Shown here piece after piece: positions 17,995 to 27,263 of a stretch of 64,000 nt of DNA. The position numbers and the translations under genes are program-made. The stretch spans positions 111,758-175,757 of the forward strand of contig JANYKN010000042.1 in the NCBI GenBank assembly GCA_025361565.1. Direction: 5' to 3'. This DNA comes from Bacteroidota bacterium. Lineage in GTDB: Bacteria; Bacteroidota; Bacteroidia; Bacteroidales; NBLH01. The number at the start of each line of letters is the position of its first letter. The stretch's first letter is position 1. A model generated the notes under the pieces. It did not search any database. It saw only the letters and a program-made list of their open reading frames with translations, and was not told the DNA's origin.

Positions 17995-19113
17995 GTGGAC
18001 AGAAGTGCTGCCAAATGCACAGTTACTTATGATGGAGAACCTAAGTTTGAAAAAATTGAAGGAACATCGATGGAATTGGCAGAAAACAGCTCGATAACCG
18101 TATTGAAGTCCGAAAATAAATATTATGCTGTAGACAATGGTGTTTGGTTCATTTCTGCCAATGCCAAAGGCCCTTGGGAAGTTGCAACAGAAAGACCAAA
18201 AGATGTGGATAAAATTCCACCACAAAACGAAGCCTATAATACCAAATATGTTTATGTTTACGATGTAACACCCACATATATCTATACTGGCTACACCCCA
18301 GGTTATATGGGATGTTATGTTTATGGACCAACTGTAATCTATGGAACAGGATATCCATATAATCCATGGTATGGAACGGTTTATTATCCACGCCCTGTTA
18401 CTTATGGTTTTAGTATGCATTATAATCCATGGATGGGTTGGAGTATGGGATTTAGCTACAGTTCAGGTTTCTTTAGCTATTCTGTTCGGGTAGGCGGATA
18501 TCCACACGGATATTGGGGGCCGCCAATGTATCATCCACCATATCATCATTATCCACCATATCATCATTATCCTCCAGGGTATCATCATCCTCCATATGGT
18601 GGCGGTGGTTATTATGGTGGCGGTGGTTACAATGGAAGACCTCCTTCACATGGAGTTGGAAATGGCAATAATATAAACTCAAGACCTGGTAACTCGGGTA
18701 ATATTTACAATAAGCGCAACGGAGTTTCGACTAAGGATATTTCCTATGCTGACAAATCCGGTTCAAAGAATAAGGTAAATGCTAATAATCGCACAAATAC
18801 CGGCAATATTGAGAGTAACAAAGTTGGATCGAATGATTTAAATTCTTCGAAAAGAAGCAAGAACACATCCAACAATATGTATTCAGATAAATCTGGTAAT
18901 GTATTTAAAAACGATAAATCAAATGGATGGCAGCAGCGATCAAATAACAGTTGGAATAAGAGTAGTAACAATAACCAACAGCTTAATAAATCACAACAAC
19001 AGAGAGATCGCGGGAATACACGTACCAACCAATCGATGAACAGATCATCAAATTATTCTAGACCTTCATCAGGATCTATGAATCGGGGAGGCGGAGGTGG
19101 CCGTCGTAGATAG
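17995..19113 (+). CDS. C-terminal part of the same gene, after the in-frame TGA
   Basis: Same frame as the upstream gene. The open frame resumes at 17956, and the first possible start is GTG at 17995. It contains a second copy of the beta motif (KFEKIEGTSMELAENSSITVL... VWFISANAKGPWEVA), then YGTVYYPRPVTYGFSMHYNP, a His/Pro/Tyr-rich stretch, Gly/Tyr repeats and an Asn/Ser-rich, Arg/Gly-ending tail typical of exposed low-complexity regions. There is no signal peptide of its own, so it could not be exported if translated alone. A terminator-like stem follows. Confidence 0.6.
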   Translation: MDRSAAKCTVTYDGEPKFEKIEGTSMELAENSSITVLKSENKYYAVDNGVWFISANAKGPWEVATERPKDVDKIPPQNEAYNTKYVYVYDVTPTYIYTGYTPGYMGCYVYGPTVIYGTGYPYNPWYGTVYYPRPVTYGFSMHYNPWMGWSMGFSYSSGFFSYSVRVGGYPHGYWGPPMYHPPYHHYPPYHHYPPGYHHPPYGGGGYYGGGGYNGRPPSHGVGNGNNINSRPGNSGNIYNKRNGVSTKDISYADKSGSKNKVNANNRTNTGNIESNKVGSNDLNSSKRSKNTSNNMYSDKSGNVFKNDKSNGWQQRSNNSWNKSSNNNQQLNKSQQQRDRGNTRTNQSMNRSSNYSRPSSGSMNRGGGGGRRR

Positions 19114-19165
19114 AATTTATTCCCGACAAACCTTTTTTAGATTTATAATATTCATTTCAAAATTG

Positions 19166-19226
19166 AAAAGCGGAATATCTTTACTGATTCAAATATCATG
19201 AATTATAAGGATATTCTGCTTTTTTA
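19166..19226 (+). terminator. Terminator after the split gene
   Basis: AAAGCGGAATATC pairs with GATATTCTGCTTT (one mismatch) around a loop of about 30 bases, and is followed by a T-run. Confidence 0.55.
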
Positions 19227-19383
19227 GAAATTGAGAAAATTTTAATTATGTATTAAGTGTGAGATATATAATATCTGAAAAAAATCGTAAATTTACTTTA
19301 TGCATAAACCATAATATCTTATTTCGTATTCACTACATATTTTTTTAAAAAACCTAAATTATCAATGTTCAAAAAATAATCCT

Positions 19384-20142
19384 ATGGAAAACTTGAAAAA
19401 CGGATTCTTATTATTAATCATCGCTATCAGCACATATCTATCTCCATCTTATGGGCAAGAGAAAAAGGACTCTGTAAGATATTTCAAAAATACGATTCGT
19501 ATAAATCTCTCCAATCCATTGCTTTTTGGGGATAAAAATCTAATTGTTGGATATGAGAGAGCATTTAAAAACAACCAATCCATTACCGTAAATATAGGTC
19601 GTATTTCTTTCCCGAAAATTGTGAATATTAATGAGAACTCTATTCAATTGCAGCAATCTTCAAAAGACATAGGCTATGGTCTTGCTTTAGATTATCGCTT
19701 TTATTTAAAGAAAGAAAACAAATATAAAGCTCCAAGAGGCATTTATATAGGACCTTATTACACGTATGATTATTTTAAAAGGGAAAATACATGGACTTTG
19801 AATACTGCAGATTTTACAGGAGAAGTTAAAACTGATATCACATTCAAAGCAAACCTGGTGGGTTTTCAAATGGGGTATCAATTTGTTTTTTGGAATAGAT
19901 TAGCACTTGACCTTGTTTTGTTTGGACCCGGAAAGTGGTTTTATAATTTCAATACAGAACTAAATACAAGTTTATCAGCAGATGATGAAGACCTTCTTTT
20001 CAGTAAAATAAATGGATTTATTGACGATAAGATTCCTGGAAATAGTCTTGTAATTAAACCTGGTAGTTTGCACAAAAAAGGGAGTTCCTCAAGTTCTTCA
20101 GGAGGGTTTCGATATGTAGTGCACCTCGGCTTTAGATTTTAA
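19384..20142 (+). CDS. Outer-membrane beta-barrel protein
   Basis: 252 residues. A signal peptide ends at SYGQ. Strands such as NTIRINLSNPLLFGDKNLIV, GYGLALDYRFYL and GIYIGPYYTYDYF alternate polar and aromatic residues, and the protein ends VVHLGFRF with a terminal Phe. It resembles DUF3575-type small barrels. A Ser-rich loop (GSSSSSSGG) precedes the last strand. The function is unknown. A strong terminator follows. Confidence 0.7.
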   Translation: MENLKNGFLLLIIAISTYLSPSYGQEKKDSVRYFKNTIRINLSNPLLFGDKNLIVGYERAFKNNQSITVNIGRISFPKIVNINENSIQLQQSSKDIGYGLALDYRFYLKKENKYKAPRGIYIGPYYTYDYFKRENTWTLNTADFTGEVKTDITFKANLVGFQMGYQFVFWNRLALDLVLFGPGKWFYNFNTELNTSLSADDEDLLFSKINGFIDDKIPGNSLVIKPGSLHKKGSSSSSSGGFRYVVHLGFRF

Positions 20143-20158
20143 GGAGGATAAAAAAAAT

Positions 20159-20197
20159 AAAAATCCGGAAAGATGTTGTTCTTTCCGGATTTTTATT
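20159..20197. terminator. Bidirectional terminator
   Basis: AAATCCGGAAAGA and TCTTTCCGGATTT form a 13-bp perfect stem with a 6-base loop between A-rich and T-rich flanks. It lies between convergent genes. Confidence 0.85.
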
Positions 20198-20216
20198 TTG
20201 ATATCTATTGGAGGAA

Positions 20217-20681
20217 TTATTTATCCTGAACAAATGGTATTTGGTTTAAAATGGCCATTCTAATTGTAGTTAATAGATAATTTTCCATTTGGTAGAATTG
20301 CAAAGCAATTACTGGATTAGTAACTTTTTTAACTTTTTTGTAATAAGTTACCAAAAGTTTGTCTGTGGCTGATGTTTGTTTAATCACATCCGCAGTCCAT
20401 TTATCTGCAGTTTCATTGGTCATTTTATTGTAGTTTTCTGCATACTGAGTTAGAAGTGCAATTCGGTTTTTACCAAGTTCTTTACGGGCAGCTTCGTACT
20501 CGTCATAAACTTTCCAGAAAGCATCTTTCTGGGCATCTTCAACTTTAACAAATTCCGCCACTACAGCTTTTTTTTCCATTCCAAAAATGGATTGAAAATA
20601 GTCCACTTCTTCTTTGTTGGTTTGTGCATTAGCAAAAGCAACCATGCAAAAAGTGAATAATAATAGAGCAAGTTTTTTCAT
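20217..20681 (-). CDS. Small secreted helical protein
   Basis: 154 residues. A signal peptide ends FANAQ. The rest is predicted helical, with Lys/Glu/Tyr-rich segments (FWKVYDEYEAARKELGKNR, LLVTYYKKVKKVTNP). The layout is loosely like Spy/CpxP-type periplasmic helical proteins, but the LTxxQ motifs are absent. I do not recognise it as a named family. It is transcribed alone, with a shared terminator downstream. Confidence 0.7.
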   Translation of the reverse strand: MKKLALLLFTFCMVAFANAQTNKEEVDYFQSIFGMEKKAVVAEFVKVEDAQKDAFWKVYDEYEAARKELGKNRIALLTQYAENYNKMTNETADKWTADVIKQTSATDKLLVTYYKKVKKVTNPVIALQFYQMENYLLTTIRMAILNQIPFVQDK

Positions 20682-20839
20682 AGTTATATATTTAATTTAA
20701 AATGTAAAAATAGTGTTTTTTTAGTAAAAATAAGTCGGTAAATGTATATATTAACAAGAGAAATAAGGGATTCTTGAAGTATCAAAAAGTTTTGTCGACG
20801 TGAATGATTTAGATTATAAATGTTGGCATTTAAAATTGT

Positions 20840-22084
20840 CTATAAATAATCCAAATGGTCTAATTCTTCGCGCTTAACAAATGGCTCAATGGCTCTTTTG
20901 TATATTCCTTGAACCCAGGCAATTGCCATTCCGTAGTTTGTGACCGGAATTCCGGCATCAATCGCCGGTTTTAAGCGGTTTAATATTTGTTTTCGGGTAA
21001 TCATGCATCCACCACATTGAATAACCAGCGCATAATCTTTGATATCGCGGTTTAAAGCATCAAGTCCCGAAACTACATCGTATTCAATTTTCTTTCCGGT
21101 AAAATTTGAAATCCATCTTGGAATTTTCACCCTTCCAATATCATCACACGAAACATGGTGACTGCATGACTCAAGCAATAAGACCCTGTCACCATCTTTT
21201 AATTCCGATATTTTAGGGGTGCCTTTCAGATAGTTGTCAAAATCTCCTTTCAAGCGGGCAAGTACAACACTAAATCCGGTAAGTGGAATTTCTTTAGGGA
21301 TAGATGCATCTGCTTTTAAAAAAATCTGGCTGTCTGTTATGGCAAGTTTTGGCTTAATACCGGTTCTTTTTAAAAAAGCATCAACTTCACGTTCTTTTAC
21401 AACAATGGCAATGCAATCATTATCAAGTATGTCTCTAATCATTTGCACCTGGGGAAGAATCAACCTGCCAGCAGGCGCTTCAATATCGATTGGCGTAATA
21501 AGTAATACAATATCGCCATATGAAACCAAATCTCCAATCAAAGATTTTACTTTATATGAGTTTTCGGGAATAGCCTTTTTTATGAGTTCAATTAATGCTT
21601 CTCTATATTGTTCGCTTAGTTTAACATCAATTGAACTATATTCTATGATTTGAATTGGATATAATGATTTGATAATTTCAGTGGTTTCATGGTTTAGTGG
21701 TTCAATATCAGCTTTGTTATGTACAATAATAAAAGGTGTTTCATAAAACATAAATTTATCAATCAACTGTTTTTCAAAATCGCCAAATTTATTGTTGGCA
21801 ATTATCAGAATGCCCAAATCGATTGTTTTAATGGTCTCAAATGATTTTTCAATCCGCATGTTTCCAAGTACACCTTCGTCGTCAATGCCTGCAGTATCAA
21901 TCAAAACTACAGGGCCAAATCCGGAAATCTCGAATGATTTTTTAACCGGATCTGTTGTAGTTCCCGCAACAGTTGAGACTATAGCAATGTTTTGTCCTGC
22001 AAGATTGTTTATTAAAGAACTTTTGCCATTGTTTCGTCGGCCAAATATTCCAATATGCGGTTTTGCATCTTTTCCTTTTGTCAT
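20840..22084 (-). CDS. hydF: [FeFe]-hydrogenase maturation GTPase HydF
   Basis: HydF is the scaffold on which the 2Fe subcluster of the H-cluster is completed before transfer to the hydrogenase. Start at 22084 (MTKGKDAKPHIGIF) is chosen because it gives 414 residues, the family norm, and puts the P-loop GRRNNGKS at 15-22. The longer upstream frame lacks homology. Other GTPase motifs are TTTDPV and DTAG. The C-terminal iron-sulfur motif is seen as CSHH and later QCGGCM, with Gln in the position that is His in some HydF proteins. hydE, hydG and a hydrogenase are not in the window. Confidence 0.92.
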   Translation of the reverse strand: MTKGKDAKPHIGIFGRRNNGKSSLINNLAGQNIAIVSTVAGTTTDPVKKSFEISGFGPVVLIDTAGIDDEGVLGNMRIEKSFETIKTIDLGILIIANNKFGDFEKQLIDKFMFYETPFIIVHNKADIEPLNHETTEIIKSLYPIQIIEYSSIDVKLSEQYREALIELIKKAIPENSYKVKSLIGDLVSYGDIVLLITPIDIEAPAGRLILPQVQMIRDILDNDCIAIVVKEREVDAFLKRTGIKPKLAITDSQIFLKADASIPKEIPLTGFSVVLARLKGDFDNYLKGTPKISELKDGDRVLLLESCSHHVSCDDIGRVKIPRWISNFTGKKIEYDVVSGLDALNRDIKDYALVIQCGGCMITRKQILNRLKPAIDAGIPVTNYGMAIAWVQGIYKRAIEPFVKREELDHLDYL

Positions 22085-22480
22085 CTTTGCAAATAATGTA
22101 TTAAAATCTTCAAAATACTGATAGCTTGAAAGACTTTCAGTATTATCAATGTTGGACAAATCTAGAAAATAATGTGCTGTAAACAAAACCCGGATTGAAT
22201 GAATTAAAAAGGGTTTCACTATTTCATGGATAGATATTCAATTGATTTATTCGCCATTTACTCAGGCATCGGCAAATTCAAAAATAGGATTTAAAATTTG
22301 GCAAGATTTGTGCTTTTTAACAATAATAAGTTTTTCAAGTTAAATTGACTAAAATTTATTTATAAATGTAAAGTTATATAAAAAAAATTCTAATTTTATA
22401 GCATTACAAGTTGATTGATAAAGTGAGAGGGTAAGATTTGTTTTATGAAATTAAATATTTAATAGTGAGCAAGTTGATAA
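22085..22480. other. Divergent intergenic region
   Basis: About 400 AT-rich bases between hydF and the first sensor gene. I see no credible ORF, consensus promoter or repeat. Confidence 0.4.
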
Positions 22481-24802
22481 ATGACTTTATTTAAAAATAT
22501 AAGAGCACTTACAAAAATACAATTATTAGTAAGCATTTTGTTTACCACAATGTTTCTAGTAACAGCCACTTTTCTATATATTGAACAGAGAGAAAGTATA
22601 TTTAATGATGTTCAGTTGAAAATGGACCGCGAATTAAATGAACTTTCAGGAATAATTAATGTATATATTAAAAGAGATAAAGATATTTTAAATCTGGCTT
22701 TAGGAGTGGCCGAAAACAGAATTAATGAATACAGCAATCTTGAAGAAACTGAAGGCACTGAAATTCCAATAAAGGCAGTTGATCCATATACTAATTTGCC
22801 CATTGAGCTAAAAATTAAAGACTGGCAAATTGATGGTTCAAGCATCCTGGATAACTATTTACTGGTTGATGAAATTAATAAACTAACCAAAGTAGATGTG
22901 TCCATTTATCAAAAGAGTGATAAAGGATATGTGAATGTTTCAACCAGTTTATTAAATTTATCTGAAGAAAGGATGATTGGTGATATTGTTTTAAATAGCT
23001 CACAAATTACCAGAACAATTGAACAGGGCAATCAATATTCAGGTCGTGTTTTTCAAAGGAATGCATGGTATTTAGCTAGTTATAGGCCAATTTATATCGA
23101 TGGCAAGATTAAGGGAATGTATTATTTAGGGATTAAAGAAAGAATAGGCAGGGCATTACAAGATATTTTTGCGGCGAGAAAATATTTCATTACAGGCTAT
23201 CCATTTTTAATTACCCAACAAGGCACTTTATTGATACATCCTTCAAAACAAGGAGAAGATCTGTCTTCAACCAAGCTTTATAAAGATTTATTAACTTATG
23301 GAAGTGAAAGCAATGTAATGACATACAAATGGCCTGAAAATGGAGATGGAAAATGGTTCTATCTCCATTTTAAATACCATCCCGAAACACAAAGTTATGT
23401 TTGCATAACCTATCCAAAAGATGAAATTTACAGAGACTTATCCTATGATACTTTATATATGGGGATTGGGTTTCTTGTCTTTTTTATTTTGGTACAGGTC
23501 ACCTTCTATTTTACGCATCATTCGCTTAGAACCAAATTGCGAAGTTTACGCCTTGCACTAAATATACTCTCAAAAGGACAAAAACCTGCAGAGTTAAAAA
23601 TTGAAGGTGAAAAGGAATTTGTTGAGCTTTCAGACAGAGTAAATCAAATATCATTGCGGTTTAAAGATTTGGCAGATTTCGCAAATGGTCTTGCTAATGA
23701 TAATTTTACACAGAAGTATCCAAAAACTTTTATTAATGATGAATTTGGCGAAGCCCTGATCCGGATAAACGATAAGCTCAACGAAGCCATGTATAATGAA
23801 CATATAAGGGTAAAGGAAGAGAAATTAAGGTCTTGGGAATCTGAAGGGCTTACAAAGTTTGTAAACATATTGCAACGAAACAGGGATAATCTTGATGAAC
23901 TTTGTTACGAAATAATATTAAACCTGGTTCAGTATCTGAATGCCAACCTGGGGGCGCTTTTCTTTATTAACTCCGATAATGTAAACGATATTTATTTTGA
24001 ACAAATGGCAACTTTTGCTTTTGATCAGAAAAGATTGGTCGAAAAGAAAATCTATCCTGAACAAGGTTTAATCGGAAGGATTTATAATGAGAAGCAAACC
24101 ATTTATCTGACAGAAATTCCTGAAGGCTACATTAATATTTCTTCCGGACTTGGAGAAAGTGCACCTAAAAACCTGCTTATTGTGCCTCTATTAATCAACA
24201 AAGAAGTATATGGAGCTGTTGAAATTGCATCCTTTAATGTAATTAAAGGCTACCAGATTGAATTTATCGAAAAGATAGGTGAAAATATTGCTTCTACAAT
24301 CAATAATGTGCTTGTCAATAATAAAACCAGGGAATTGCTTAAACAATCCAGGGCACAGTCTGAGTTGCTTAGCATGCAGGAAGAGGAAATGAGAAGAAAC
24401 ATTGTAGAACTGAAAAATATACAAAAAGAATCTGATGCCGGACTTTATGCGAAACGAGAAGTTTATAGATCCGTTGAACAAATACTTTTGCTGGTTGAAA
24501 TTGATCAAACTGGGGTAATCCTTTCAGTCAACGATCAGGTTCCCGCATTTTTTGCAGTGGAAAAGGCTAATCTTATCGGAAAGCATTTTAGTGATTACAG
24601 CTATTTTGTTCCTGTTGATGAATATAAGAGCCTGATTACAAATTGGGAGATATTGAAAAAAGGTATAAAGGTTCAACAGGAAATAAAAGTAAAATCCGGT
24701 ATAGGTAAAATGACAAATGTTTTGGTTACCATGTTGCCCGAGATGGATAAGGAACAATTAGTTAAAATAATAATAATGGGCATTGAAATTGATTCTAATT
24801 AA
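22481..24802 (+). CDS. Membrane sensor: Cache, HAMP-like, GAF and PAS domains, no output domain
   Basis: 773 residues. TM1 is about residues 14-30 (LLVSILFTTMFLVTATFLY). A periplasmic dCache-like region of about 290 residues includes SYRPIYIDGKIKGMYYLGI and a second lobe with GYPFLITQQGTLLIHP. TM2 is near 325-345 (IGFLVFFILVQVTFYF). HAMP-like helices follow, then a GAF domain (about 460-620; IYLTEIPEGYINISSGLG, NLLIVPLL), a coiled coil and a PAS-like C-terminus. There is no HisKA, HATPase_c, GGDEF, phosphatase or MCP tip. It is followed after 34 bases by a paralogue. Confidence 0.85.
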   Translation: MTLFKNIRALTKIQLLVSILFTTMFLVTATFLYIEQRESIFNDVQLKMDRELNELSGIINVYIKRDKDILNLALGVAENRINEYSNLEETEGTEIPIKAVDPYTNLPIELKIKDWQIDGSSILDNYLLVDEINKLTKVDVSIYQKSDKGYVNVSTSLLNLSEERMIGDIVLNSSQITRTIEQGNQYSGRVFQRNAWYLASYRPIYIDGKIKGMYYLGIKERIGRALQDIFAARKYFITGYPFLITQQGTLLIHPSKQGEDLSSTKLYKDLLTYGSESNVMTYKWPENGDGKWFYLHFKYHPETQSYVCITYPKDEIYRDLSYDTLYMGIGFLVFFILVQVTFYFTHHSLRTKLRSLRLALNILSKGQKPAELKIEGEKEFVELSDRVNQISLRFKDLADFANGLANDNFTQKYPKTFINDEFGEALIRINDKLNEAMYNEHIRVKEEKLRSWESEGLTKFVNILQRNRDNLDELCYEIILNLVQYLNANLGALFFINSDNVNDIYFEQMATFAFDQKRLVEKKIYPEQGLIGRIYNEKQTIYLTEIPEGYINISSGLGESAPKNLLIVPLLINKEVYGAVEIASFNVIKGYQIEFIEKIGENIASTINNVLVNNKTRELLKQSRAQSELLSMQEEEMRRNIVELKNIQKESDAGLYAKREVYRSVEQILLLVEIDQTGVILSVNDQVPAFFAVEKANLIGKHFSDYSYFVPVDEYKSLITNWEILKKGIKVQQEIKVKSGIGKMTNVLVTMLPEMDKEQLVKIIIMGIEIDSN

Positions 24803-24836
24803 TAGGTTACGCTAAGAAAAGAAAGGTGAATTTTTA

Positions 24837-27212
24837 ATGATTTTCAATAAAATTATATCGAAAGAAATTCAATTAAAGGTTATTGTTGCACTGATAATGG
24901 CAATGAGTCTTGTTTTTTTTATAGTTTACCATCAACATACTGAGAAAAAGCATCTTGTGAATGAGTCGGAATTGCTTCTTTATGAAACAGGAAAGATTTA
25001 TTCCTCTGAAATTAGTTCAGAATTGACTAAATACTGCTCTCTTTCAGAATTACTGGCAGTTACTTTTTCTAAAAACATAAATCAACCCAATTTTAAGGCA
25101 GAGGCTAAAAGCATATTAAGAGAATTACTTTACAATAATGATAGGATGCAATCAATTTCATTGGTTGTGAATAATCATAATAATATTCAGGATAGTTCAA
25201 TACTCACATTTTCATTTAAAGATAGCTTGTCTGGAAATATCATTCGTTTAAATAAATCCAAATCAGGGATTTCCGAAGATTTTACAAGCGCAGAATTTAG
25301 TTCATTAAGCTCAAAAGTGGCAACAATAAAAACTGTTTCCATTGATCAGATAAAGATACTTTCGCCGGAGATTGAACAAGTTGATGGCAATAGTGTTTCA
25401 GTAATTCCAATTGTGTCAGCTTTATACTATGGAAAACAATATATTGGATATCTTGTTATGCATATTTCGATGGAATGGCTCAAGGATGATATTTCGCAAA
25501 ACGAATATTTCAATAATAATCTTGAAACTTTTGTATCAACGGGCAACGGGCAAGTTTTCGCACTGAATAAAAACAGTTATCTGCTAACTGAGCCAATTTC
25601 AAAAGTTTGTTTTTCATGTCAGGATTTATTGACCGAAAAAGGCAGTAAATATAATGCATCGGAACAGGATGATAATCTTACAATTTGTTTTCCTGTTCAA
25701 TTAGATAAGAGCATGGAAAATTGGCACATTTGTTTAAGGTGCGAAGAAAGTGTTTTGTCTGAAATGCTTGATTATAGTATCTGGGATTCTTTGCTCATTG
25801 GGTTGTTTCTATATCTTATTGGAATTACGCTGGTATTTTTGTTTATAAATAAAAGAGAGGTTTTTTGGCAAGAATTGTTCAAAATTTCAAATGGTATTTT
25901 GAGCGCAAATATTGATTTAAACGAGTTCGAAAAAGACAAAGACATTACTTCAAATCAAGGAAGATTGAAGGCCATGTTAATAGAAATTGCCAAAATCACC
26001 AATTGGTTGGTATCATCTAATAAAGGTACTGTTTCAGGTGATCAATCTATGACATTAGACGAAGATCAAATGCAAAATGTGATTGTTGCCAGTACAAAAA
26101 ATCTTCATTCAACCATTCTTGACTTAAATAAAAAATTAGAAAAAAGTCAAACGGAATTGAAACATAATAATGAATTTAATAAAGGTCAGGAAAAAATTGC
26201 ACAGGTTCTTCAATTGCATTATCACGATTTGAACGAGCTGTCTGAAAATGTTATTTACAGCATTGTCGATTTGATGGAAATCTCTATGGGTGCTGTTTTT
26301 TTAATGAATACTGACGAAGAAGTTCCTGTTTTGGAATTGAAAGTTAGTTATGCCTATAGCGAAAACAGGAATCAAAAGAAAAGCTTTAAATTGGGCGAAT
26401 CATTAATTGGTGCTTGTGCCGCAGAACAAAGAACTATTTATCTGAAAAAAATACCGGAGAATTATCTTTCCATTATGTCAGGATTGGGATTGGCTTCGCC
26501 AAAGAGTGTTTTGATAGTACCGTTGTTGTTTGAATCAAAAGTGTTGGGCGTTATAGAATTGGGATCATTACAGGATTTTGATGAAAACAAAACCAGATTT
26601 GCCGAAAATGCTGCATCTTCATTTGCCAGTACTTTGTCAATGGCCCAAAATAATATCATCAATTCACAATTGCTAGAACAGACAAAGCTACAGTCTAAGG
26701 AACTCGAAGAACATGACAAAAAAACGATCGAAGCACTGGCAGAACTAAATGAACTTCATAATAAAACAGCTCAAAGTGAATCAGCTGTCAGATCCAAATT
26801 GGAAGCCATGAATAATACCTTGATGATGGTTGAATATACCACACAAGGGGTTCTGATAGATGCAAATTACAAATTCCTCAATGCAATGCATTATTCCATC
26901 GAGGAAATCCGTGGAAATAACGTATCGGACTTACTCAAAGATGATGAACGCGACGAGCTGGTAAAAATAATCGACAATGTTAAAATTGGTAATTTCTTTG
27001 AAGGAGTTATTCGCAGGCACACCAAGTTGGGCCACGAAAAATGGTTTTTAGCTACATACACTCCTGTATATGATGAAGAAGAAACCGTTGAAAAGATTCT
27101 TTTTTTTGCAGTTGATATTACCCGGATTAAGATGAATGAGGAGCAATTAAAGAAAAAAACCACCGAATTGTCAAAACAAGTTTCTGATTTAAGAAATTTG
27201 CTAAACAAATAA
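24837..27212 (+). CDS. Second membrane sensor: periplasmic domain, GAF and PAS, no output domain
   Basis: 791 residues, paralogous in layout to the preceding gene. TM1 is near residues 13-32. A periplasmic domain of about 280 residues carries cysteine pairs CFSC and CLRC, which could bind metal or haem or form disulfides. TM2 is near 315-335 (LLIGLFLYLIGITLVFLF). A coiled coil and GAF domain follow (IYLKKIPENYLSIMSGLG, VLIVPLL; compare the same block in its neighbour), then a second coiled coil and a PAS domain (TLMMVEYTTQGVLIDAN ... LFFAVDITRIK) with a C-terminal helix. No enzymatic output is visible. It probably works together with its neighbour. Confidence 0.85.
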   Translation: MIFNKIISKEIQLKVIVALIMAMSLVFFIVYHQHTEKKHLVNESELLLYETGKIYSSEISSELTKYCSLSELLAVTFSKNINQPNFKAEAKSILRELLYNNDRMQSISLVVNNHNNIQDSSILTFSFKDSLSGNIIRLNKSKSGISEDFTSAEFSSLSSKVATIKTVSIDQIKILSPEIEQVDGNSVSVIPIVSALYYGKQYIGYLVMHISMEWLKDDISQNEYFNNNLETFVSTGNGQVFALNKNSYLLTEPISKVCFSCQDLLTEKGSKYNASEQDDNLTICFPVQLDKSMENWHICLRCEESVLSEMLDYSIWDSLLIGLFLYLIGITLVFLFINKREVFWQELFKISNGILSANIDLNEFEKDKDITSNQGRLKAMLIEIAKITNWLVSSNKGTVSGDQSMTLDEDQMQNVIVASTKNLHSTILDLNKKLEKSQTELKHNNEFNKGQEKIAQVLQLHYHDLNELSENVIYSIVDLMEISMGAVFLMNTDEEVPVLELKVSYAYSENRNQKKSFKLGESLIGACAAEQRTIYLKKIPENYLSIMSGLGLASPKSVLIVPLLFESKVLGVIELGSLQDFDENKTRFAENAASSFASTLSMAQNNIINSQLLEQTKLQSKELEEHDKKTIEALAELNELHNKTAQSESAVRSKLEAMNNTLMMVEYTTQGVLIDANYKFLNAMHYSIEEIRGNNVSDLLKDDERDELVKIIDNVKIGNFFEGVIRRHTKLGHEKWFLATYTPVYDEEETVEKILFFAVDITRIKMNEEQLKKKTTELSKQVSDLRNLLNK

Positions 27213-27263
27213 ATTGGCCGGATTTTCAAATCTTCAATTTTTTTACTGGAAGCAATCTAAATC

